A stretch of 12,081 bases of DNA, taken from NCBI GenBank assembly GCA_964517355.1, contig CAZFCK010000144.1, positions 1-12,081 on the forward strand, in the 5' to 3' direction. Positions 6,783-12,081 of the stretch are shown in pieces. The notes beneath the pieces were generated by a model. That model was not told the DNA's origin. It was given only the letters and a program-made list of their open reading frames with translations, and made no database searches. Made by a program: the position numbers and the translations under genes. Position 1 is the first letter of the stretch. The number at the start of each line of letters is the position of its first letter. This DNA is from CAZFCK01 sp964517355 (lineage in GTDB: Bacteria > Desulfobacterota > Desulfovibrionia > Desulfovibrionales > Desulfovibrionaceae).

Positions 6783-9641
6783 CTAGCCGATGTCCACGAT
6801 CTGGCCGTTGATCCGCACGTTGGCGGCGGTGTGGGTAATGCCCGAGGAATTGGTGACGAAAGTGCTGCCTCCCACGCTAAAATCGACGCTTTCCGGGGAT
6901 ATCTTGCAGGAACTCTCGCCGCTTTGCACCGTGACGCTCTGTGGAGCCTTGAGTTCCGCGGTGGTTTCGGCCAGGGAGAGCTGGGTGTTCTTGGTCGCTC
7001 CTATCCATAGATCCAGGCTGGCGGCGCCTATGGACAAGCCGTTTTGCGCGGGAAACAAGCTGGCCTTCATGGAGCTCCCGGTAAGTTGGAGGCTGGTATA
7101 GTTTGTGGCGTCAATATTGCTGGTGATGGACAGTCCGGTGGCCTTCATCTCCATCTCGCAAAAGCCGTCCGGTGAACTGAAGGAGCCACGCTTGAGGGTA
7201 ATGGACTCCCCCCTGCTGGCTATTTGTATGAAGGCCTTCTCGCCGGCGGCCTCGTTGCCCACGGTGCTGATGTTGACTTTGGCTGCGGCAAGGTTGGGGG
7301 CGGTGAGGGGGTTGTTGGCCTGGATTTCTACGCCCGACTCGCTACATTTGATCATGCCGCCGATGAGGTTCTCCTCTTCCACGAGTTTCTGGGCGTTCTT
7401 GAACACGGTTGTAAGCAGCTTGTTGGCCTTCACGGCCACTGCGGCGGGCAGCAGGCAGCCGGTGGTGGTCGCCACGGAATTGCTGATGAGGTTGTTGTCA
7501 AGGCCGAGCTGGCCGGCCTCACCGAGTTTGTAGCTGCCATATCCCTCAGCCAGGCTGATGGCCGTGCCCCCGAGAGCGGCGAGGGCTACGAGTTTGGTGA
7601 TCTTGCTGGAAACCTGTTCCAGTGAATCCTTGACCTCGGTGGCTGTGCCGCCGAACAGACTGGCTTCCTTCTGCCCCAGAGAGGAGGTGGAGTCCTTGGC
7701 TTCGTAAGAGCTGGCGTCGCCGAACTCGAAGAAATCCACGTCGCTGTATTCAACGCTCATAGGCAGCAGGTAGCTCCCAAGCATGGAAGAAGACCAGTCC
7801 GAGGGCTTAACGTCCGGCACTTTGTCGTAGACCAAGGATTTCCGCTTGGCCTTGGAGACGTTTATCTCGTAGCTGTAGCTGGGGCCGAAGCCCATGTCGA
7901 ATTTCGGACCAAGGCCCATTTCCATGCTCGTGCCCACGAAGGCCTCGATTTTGTTGCCAAGGGTCAGGGAGTCGTCGTTGCCGAAGGTGATCTCGTACTT
8001 GCTGCCGGCCCTGAACTCGCCGAATCCCTCCTCCTCGGTGTCGTGCTTCTCAGCGGTCTTTTTTTCGCTGGAGCCCACGGCGGTATACGTATGTCCGGGG
8101 GCGTCGGAGATAAGTATCTCCTGCTTGGACATGGTCTGGATGGTGTTGAGATAGGGGTGCTTGCTGGTGACCGGGGAGGGGGTCTCGCTGTTGTGCACCG
8201 CCCCCGCTATGACCGGGCGGTCCGGGTCGCCGTCGATGAAGGCCACGAGAACTTCCGAGCCCTTGAGCAGGGGGAAGTGGAAGGTGACGTTTTTTCCGGC
8301 ATAGGGGTGCATGAGCCGCAAGGGGCATGAGGCCTTGCCGTCCTTGCGGCCGCTCTGGTCGAAGGGCATGATCACGGTATAGCGGCCCTTGTCGTCGAGA
8401 TAGGCCCTGCCGTCCGAGCCGCTGCCGTCCACCACCGCCGAGATGATGCCGTGAAAGCGGCTTTTTTTTGTCAGCCGCTCTGGCCGGAACTGCAGCAGAT
8501 CGTCCTGGCAGATAAACGTGTTGGCGTATTCCGGTTCGGACTCGCGGCTCTTGTCCACGTTGAGCCCCAGCGTCCCGCGCAGATGCCCCATCTGATGGCC
8601 GGAATGCTGTACCTCGGTTATGAGGTAGTCCCTGTCGTATTCCTCCATGGGGTGGTCCTGCAGGGTGAAGGTGTGCCCCGGCCTGAATTCCATGACCGAG
8701 CTTGCCCCATTGTAGAGGAGTTGGCGGCAAAGCTGTTCTTCCGCGCGAATCTGGGCCAGCTTCTGGGCCTCCGCGACAGTGCGCGGGTATTCTCCGTAGA
8801 AGTAGAGCGTTCCCTGGGCGTTGTCGTCCTCGATGTCGTGGGTCCCCTCTATAATGATGTTGGCGTGCTCGTAGTTGTAGTCCCGCACGATAACGCTTTT
8901 GGGAATGATGTGCTGCCGCTCGTGGAAGCTGTGCACGACTTCCGTTCCCGTCGCGGCGTCGGGCGACCATGGCTGGCCGTAGGAGACGCCGTCTTTGAGG
9001 GCGTCGGGGTGGACGCTATTGTGGTCGGTTATGACCATCTTCTCGCCGTTTGGCGTCTCCTGGAAGAAATAGTAGACGCCGCTGTGCTCCATGCGCTGCG
9101 AGATGAAGTTGAAAGGGGACTCGTTGAACATGCAGACGTAGTCGTGGGGGGCTGTATCCGTGTTCGCGATGGCTATTTGATAGTCCAGGGGGGTCATTTC
9201 CGAATCTGTAAAGACATCCTGCAGTATCTGCGACAATGTCTTGTTCAGGAAAATGACGTTGGAATGTGTCTTTGTCATCCTGCAGGGCTTGGGCCGCAAA
9301 GTCGCCTTGTAGAGAAAGTGGTCGAATTTGTACTGTAGGAATTCGAACTGCTCCACAATGCCGTAGATGCTGCGCGTCGCTTTCTCCCCCCCTGGAGGGA
9401 ACATGGAGAAGACCGCTTCGTGATTCACGATATCCTTGAAATGGACAGTGGTCGCATTGGAAGCTGGTGCGCCGCCATGTCCCTTTGCGGAAGTGGAGGC
9501 CGAGATCCTTTGACTGGAAAGAAGGACGATGGTGAACGTGTACAACGAGGAAACGCGCTCTATGCCCTTGAAGTTGGCAACAGTGAATATACTCTTGTCG
9601 ATTCCGGGAATGACGAACTCGTAACGCTTCGTATGGTTCAT
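6783..9641 (-). CDS. vgrG: T6SS spike protein VgrG (TssI) with long C-terminal extension
   Basis: This protein of about 952 aa forms the trimeric spike at the head of the T6SS tail. The gp27-like part spans about 1-390, from a start near YEFVIPGIDKSIFTVANFKG to FRPGHTFTLQDHPMEEYDRDY (about 319-339, shown in part). The gp5-like OB fold spans about 395-490, with GRYTVIMPFD (about 419-428) and VAFIDGDPDRPVIAGAVHN (about 466-484). A less common region of about 235 residues (about 545-780) follows, holding two hydrophobic segments (about 682-697 and 718-739). The end is a beta-repeat prism finishing in INGQIVDIG. Two ATG codons are adjacent (9642-9644 and 9639-9641); AGGAG (9647-9651) is 2 nt from the first and 5 nt from the second, so the second is chosen. 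It is the first gene of the island and is followed 9 bp later by its adaptor gene. Its base composition looks less GC-rich than that of the genes after it. The VgrG call is very sure; the role of the insertion is unknown. Confidence 0.95.
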   Translation of the reverse strand: MNHTKRYEFVIPGIDKSIFTVANFKGIERVSSLYTFTIVLLSSQRISASTSAKGHGGAPASNATTVHFKDIVNHEAVFSMFPPGGEKATRSIYGIVEQFEFLQYKFDHFLYKATLRPKPCRMTKTHSNVIFLNKTLSQILQDVFTDSEMTPLDYQIAIANTDTAPHDYVCMFNESPFNFISQRMEHSGVYYFFQETPNGEKMVITDHNSVHPDALKDGVSYGQPWSPDAATGTEVVHSFHERQHIIPKSVIVRDYNYEHANIIIEGTHDIEDDNAQGTLYFYGEYPRTVAEAQKLAQIRAEEQLCRQLLYNGASSVMEFRPGHTFTLQDHPMEEYDRDYLITEVQHSGHQMGHLRGTLGLNVDKSRESEPEYANTFICQDDLLQFRPERLTKKSRFHGIISAVVDGSGSDGRAYLDDKGRYTVIMPFDQSGRKDGKASCPLRLMHPYAGKNVTFHFPLLKGSEVLVAFIDGDPDRPVIAGAVHNSETPSPVTSKHPYLNTIQTMSKQEILISDAPGHTYTAVGSSEKKTAEKHDTEEEGFGEFRAGSKYEITFGNDDSLTLGNKIEAFVGTSMEMGLGPKFDMGFGPSYSYEINVSKAKRKSLVYDKVPDVKPSDWSSSMLGSYLLPMSVEYSDVDFFEFGDASSYEAKDSTSSLGQKEASLFGGTATEVKDSLEQVSSKITKLVALAALGGTAISLAEGYGSYKLGEAGQLGLDNNLISNSVATTTGCLLPAAVAVKANKLLTTVFKNAQKLVEEENLIGGMIKCSESGVEIQANNPLTAPNLAAAKVNISTVGNEAAGEKAFIQIASRGESITLKRGSFSSPDGFCEMEMKATGLSITSNIDATNYTSLQLTGSSMKASLFPAQNGLSIGAASLDLWIGATKNTQLSLAETTAELKAPQSVTVQSGESSCKISPESVDFSVGGSTFVTNSSGITHTAANVRINGQIVDIG

Positions 9642-9646
9642 CATGG

Positions 9647-9651
9647 CTCCT
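9647..9651 (-). promoter_or_regulatory. Ribosome binding site of vgrG
   Basis: AGGAG on the minus strand. Its spacing is 2 nt to the first ATG (9644) and 5 nt to the second (9641), which favours the second. Confidence 0.6.
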
Positions 9652-9700
9652 GCTATTGAATGTACATGGTAATGAAAGCCTTACGGCCCAATTTATTCCT

Positions 9701-9737
9701 ATCATACAAGCATGGCATTGGGAATCATGTTTTTTTT
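9701..9737 (-). promoter_or_regulatory. Candidate promoter of the vgrG operon
   Basis: On the minus strand TATGAT (9701-9706) matches five of six bases of a sigma-70 -10 box. The matching -35 position is poor (ATGATT at 9723-9728 with a 16-nt spacer). An A8 tract (9730-9737) lies directly upstream, where an UP element would sit. It would give a leader of about 50 nt. It is the best candidate seen, but weak. Confidence 0.3.
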
Positions 9738-10083
9738 GGCGGGATAGCGCCTTGCCCCTCAATGCCGCTGGTGGCGAGTATAGCCGGCCAGGCAGGCCGC
9801 CTCCCTTAACGCTGCTTCGCAAAGCTCAGGTTCATTCTGGTTGTATTGGGACTTGTGTTTGTATGTGTTGGAGCCCAACTTTTTCATTGGGTGGGTTGTT
9901 TTGCGCTGTCGCGTGTCGTTTTATTGTTATTCTTATGTTTCCTTTTGTCTTGTCGTGTTGTTTTCGGTGGGGCAAAGTACATTTAACCTGGCATGAATGA
10001 CGGCGAGTTCCCAAAAAGGGCGTTTGATGAAAAGCCTTGTTTTCCTGCGGCTGCATCATGTTGGCGCGCTGCCACCTGCGAGA

Positions 10084-10097
10084 TTCAATATATTGAA
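10084..10097. promoter_or_regulatory. Perfect 14-bp palindrome, possible operator
   Basis: TTCAATATATTGAA reads the same on both strands with no mismatch and sits about 170 bp upstream of the sulfatase start and about 440 bp upstream of vgrG. Its length and symmetry suit a dimeric helix-turn-helix regulator. In AT-rich DNA such a palindrome can also arise by chance, and no regulator gene is in the window. Confidence 0.3.
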
Positions 10098-10186
10098 ATA
10101 ATAACCTAAATAGAACAGATGCGCCGAATGGTCAGCCTCCGCGGCTCTCCCGTCCGCGCGATGTCATGGGAAAGGCGTATAAAATG

Positions 10187-10215
10187 TTGCTCAAATTCTA
10201 TGGCACAGGTATAGG
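10187..10215 (+). promoter_or_regulatory. Weak candidate promoter of the sulfatase gene
   Basis: TTGCTC (10187-10192) and TATAGG (10210-10215) are 17 nt apart, each a partial match to sigma-70 boxes. They would place transcription start near 10222, about 43 nt before the GTG start. TGGCAC at 10201-10206 looks like half of a sigma-54 site, but the -12 half is not intact (GG instead of GC), so sigma-54 is less likely. Confidence 0.25.
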
Positions 10216-10264
10216 ATCTTTGTAGTATAGTCTTCGTTTTTCCATTGAGGCCCGGGGCCATCCG

Positions 10265-11902
10265 GTGAAACCACCAAGATTGTATACTGTTGTGGTCACC
10301 TTGATGATGGCGCTATGGTTGGGCGGGGCTGCGCTGGCGGCGGACAAACCCAACATTCTCCTTATCGTGTCCGACGACCATGGCTATGGCGACATTGGGG
10401 TATATGGAGGCGGTGAGGGACGGGGCATGCCCACGCCCAACTTGGACCGCATGGCTGACGAAGGCATGACCATGTTTTCCTTCTACGCGCAGCCCAGCTG
10501 CACGCCCGGCCGCGCGGCGATGCAGACCGGCCGCATCCCCAACCGCAGCGGCATGACCACCGTGGCGTTTCAGGGGCAGGGCGGCGGCCTGCCCGAGGCC
10601 GAGTGGACTCTGGCCTCGGTGTTGAAACAGGCCGGCTATCAGACGTACTTCACCGGTAAATGGCATCTGGGCGAAGCGGACTACGCGCTGCCGAACGCCC
10701 AGGGCTACGACGAAATGAAGTATTGCTTTCTCTATCATTTGAACGCCTACACATACGGTGACCCCAAGTGGTTTCCGGACATGGACCCCAAGCTGCGCGA
10801 GATGTTCCAGAAGGTGACCAAGGGGGCGCTCTCTGGCAAGGCCGGCGAGGAAGCCAAAGAAGATTTCAAAGTTACTGGCGAGTACGTGGACACCCCGGAC
10901 AAAGGCGTGGTCGGCATCCCCTTCCTGGACAAGTACGTGGAACAGGCCGCCCTGGAGTATCTTGAGAAGGCGGCCAAGTCCGACAAGCCCTTCTTCATCT
11001 ACGTGAACTTTATGAAGGTGCATCAACCGAACCTGCCCGCCCCTGAGTTCGAGCACAAGTCCATGTCCAAGACCAAGTACGCCGACTCCGTCGTCGAGCT
11101 CGACACCAGGGTCGGCCGCGTCATGGACAAGCTGCGCGAGCTGGGCCTGGATAAGAACACCCTCGTTTTCTACACCACGGACAACGGCGCCTGGCAAGAC
11201 GTGTATCCTGACGCCGGCTACACCCCCTTCCGCGGCACCAAGGGCACGGACCGCGAGGGCGGCAACCGCGTTCCCGCCATCGCCGTGTGGCCAGGCAAGA
11301 TCAAACCCGGCTCCCGTAACCACGACATTCTCGGTGGATTGGACCTTATGGCGACCTTCGCATCCGTGGCCGATCTCCAGTTGCCTGAGAAGGATCGCAA
11401 GGGTGAACCGATCATCTTCGACAGCTACGACATGACTCCTTCGTTGACGGGGCAAGGCAAATGCGCCCGTAACGAGTGGTTCTACTTCACCGAAAACGAG
11501 CTTTCTCCCGGCGCGGCGCGCGTCGGCAACTACAAGGCCGTGTTCAATTTGCGCGGCGACGATGGGCAGGCCACCGGCGGTCTGGCCGTGGACACCAACC
11601 TCGGCTGGAAGGGGCCGGACAAATATGTCGCCACCGTGCCCCAGATCTTCGATCTCTGGCAGGACCCGCAGGAGCGCTACGACATCTTCATGAACAACTA
11701 CACGGAGCGCACCTGGACGCTCGTGACTTTCAATCAGGCCATCGCCGACCTCATGAAGACGTATGTCGAATATCCTCCGCGCAAGCTTCAGAGCGAGGTC
11801 TACACCGGCCCTCTCACCATCACGAGATACCAGCACTTTGAATTCGCTCGCAAAGAGCTCAAGGAGCAGGGCGTCAGTTTGCCGATGCCCTCCGGCAACT
11901 AG
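10265..11902 (+). CDS. Secreted arylsulfatase-type sulfatase (formylglycine-dependent)
   Basis: This 545-aa alkaline-phosphatase-superfamily enzyme should cleave sulfate esters outside the cytoplasm; its substrate cannot be read from sequence. A Sec signal peptide spans about 1-25 (basic KPPR, hydrophobic core, ALA before Ala26). Asp37-Asp38 in SDDHGYGDIG are the first metal ligands. Cys79 in C-T-P-G-R is the residue converted to formylglycine, with the expected Pro at +2 and Arg at +4, followed by AAMQTGR. Lys132 and His134 (GKWHLG), His253 (KVHQPN), Asp306-Asn307 (TTDNGAW) and Lys326 (RGTKG) complete the usual active-site set. The GTG start is chosen because it keeps the charged n-region of the signal peptide; its ribosome binding site is poor (GGGG, 7 nt upstream). 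No maturase gene (FGE or anSME) lies in the window. It is divergent from the T6SS island and exported by Sec, so it is not an obvious T6SS effector. Confidence 0.94.
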   Translation: MKPPRLYTVVVTLMMALWLGGAALAADKPNILLIVSDDHGYGDIGVYGGGEGRGMPTPNLDRMADEGMTMFSFYAQPSCTPGRAAMQTGRIPNRSGMTTVAFQGQGGGLPEAEWTLASVLKQAGYQTYFTGKWHLGEADYALPNAQGYDEMKYCFLYHLNAYTYGDPKWFPDMDPKLREMFQKVTKGALSGKAGEEAKEDFKVTGEYVDTPDKGVVGIPFLDKYVEQAALEYLEKAAKSDKPFFIYVNFMKVHQPNLPAPEFEHKSMSKTKYADSVVELDTRVGRVMDKLRELGLDKNTLVFYTTDNGAWQDVYPDAGYTPFRGTKGTDREGGNRVPAIAVWPGKIKPGSRNHDILGGLDLMATFASVADLQLPEKDRKGEPIIFDSYDMTPSLTGQGKCARNEWFYFTENELSPGAARVGNYKAVFNLRGDDGQATGGLAVDTNLGWKGPDKYVATVPQIFDLWQDPQERYDIFMNNYTERTWTLVTFNQAIADLMKTYVEYPPRKLQSEVYTGPLTITRYQHFEFARKELKEQGVSLPMPSGN

Positions 11903-11919
11903 CCTTTACCGCTTGAAAT

Positions 11920-11940
11920 GATTTGCAAGCAAATCTTTGC
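11920..11940. repeat. Small overlapping inverted repeats after the sulfatase gene
   Basis: GATTTGC and GCAAATC (11920-11935) form a perfect dyad with a 2-nt centre. It overlaps a second one, GCAAA-TC-TTTGC (11929-11940). The loops are too short for a good terminator hairpin and no strong T-run follows directly, although T-runs occur at 11946-11949 and 11974-11978. It could be a binding site or a weak 3' structure. Confidence 0.3.
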
Positions 11941-12049
11941 AGAGCTTTTCAACTTAAAGTTTGCATGCGCGACTTTTTGAGCGGAGCGTACATCATAACA
12001 TTGTATATTTGTTGAAGAAGAAAGAATCAAATTGTCCGTTTTCCGGCGT

Positions 12050-12066
12050 CCAGGGGCCTCCCCTGG
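12050..12066. repeat. GC-rich hairpin near the window edge
   Basis: CCAGGGG (12050-12056) and CCCCTGG (12060-12066) pair perfectly around CCT. No T-run follows in the 15 visible bases. It may be part of a terminator or of a GC-rich intergenic repeat continuing beyond the window. Confidence 0.4.
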
Positions 12067-12081
12067 TCGTCGTGCGGGCGC

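Larger units (their letters stand above)
9645..10264. other. 620-bp divergent intergenic region, no convincing gene
   Basis: This stretch separates vgrG (leftward) from the sulfatase gene (rightward) and is visibly richer in A and T than the coding DNA, especially 9840-10000 and 10080-10130. A 114-codon open frame (9656-10000, plus) and a 75-codon one (9832-10059, minus) look spurious: odd composition, no family resemblance and no good ribosome binding site. What it does hold is a T8 tract (9730-9737), a weak CCCAA/TTGGG inverted repeat (9874-9891), a perfect 14-bp palindrome (10084-10097), and candidate promoters facing both ways. No tRNA or recognisable RNA gene was seen. Confidence 0.7.

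Noticed and set aside
9720..9737. T8 tract as a rightward terminator
   Set aside because: No stable hairpin precedes it and there is no upstream plus-strand gene to terminate.
9656..10000. 114-codon plus-strand frame upstream of the sulfatase
   Set aside because: Composition rich in Cys, Trp and Phe from AT-rich non-coding DNA, no family match, and it overlaps the likely vgrG promoter.
10201..10220. Sigma-54 promoter at TGGCAC
   Set aside because: The -24 half is good, but the base pair expected at -12 (GC) reads GG and the rest of the -12 box does not match.
10313..11836. 507-codon open frame antisense to the sulfatase
   Set aside because: The opposite strand encodes a complete sulfatase with all active-site motifs; the antisense product has no recognisable feature.
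10265..11902. Sulfatase as a T6SS effector
   Set aside because: It has a Sec signal peptide, is on the opposite strand and is separated by 620 bp from the island.

Overview
The window is high-GC, Gram-negative-type DNA. It carries a five-gene type VI secretion system (T6SS) VgrG cargo island and one membrane-protein gene on the minus strand, and one secreted sulfatase gene on the plus strand. The island's mix of DUF2169, DUF3540, DUF4150 and pentapeptide proteins occurs in Proteobacteria, including Desulfovibrio-like delta-proteobacteria. A Desulfovibrionaceae-like host would fit, but no marker gene here proves it.

Minus strand, in transcription order (right to left): vgrG spike (6783-9641); a 900-aa fusion of a DUF2169 adaptor domain to a pentapeptide-repeat beta-helix (4071-6773); a 363-aa stand-alone pentapeptide-repeat protein (2955-4046); a DUF3540 protein (2263-2958); a compact DUF4150 PAAR-like tip protein (1858-2256); and a DUF389 membrane protein (52-1803). 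Gaps are 9 bp, 24 bp, a 4-bp ATGA overlap, 6 bp and 54 bp, so one polycistronic mRNA is likely. A strong hairpin (6-40) lies just beyond the last gene.

A 620-bp, more AT-rich divergent intergenic region (9645-10264) separates vgrG from a sulfatase (10265-11902, plus strand). The sulfatase has a Sec signal peptide and a Cys-type formylglycine motif. The last 179 bp hold no gene but contain small inverted repeats.

How the island probably works: VgrG forms the trimeric spike. The DUF4150 protein should cap it as the PAAR-like point. DUF2169 proteins act as adaptors or chaperones that load cargo on a cognate VgrG-PAAR. DUF3540 is a conserved companion of unknown role whose C-terminus resembles that of VgrG. 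No conventional toxin or immunity gene is visible. That makes the two matched pentapeptide beta-helices (about 61 and 63 repeats) and the VgrG insertion with two hydrophobic segments the candidates for cargo or for a non-standard spike architecture. This is the most interesting part of the window. The DUF389 gene and the sulfatase have no evident mechanistic link to T6SS.
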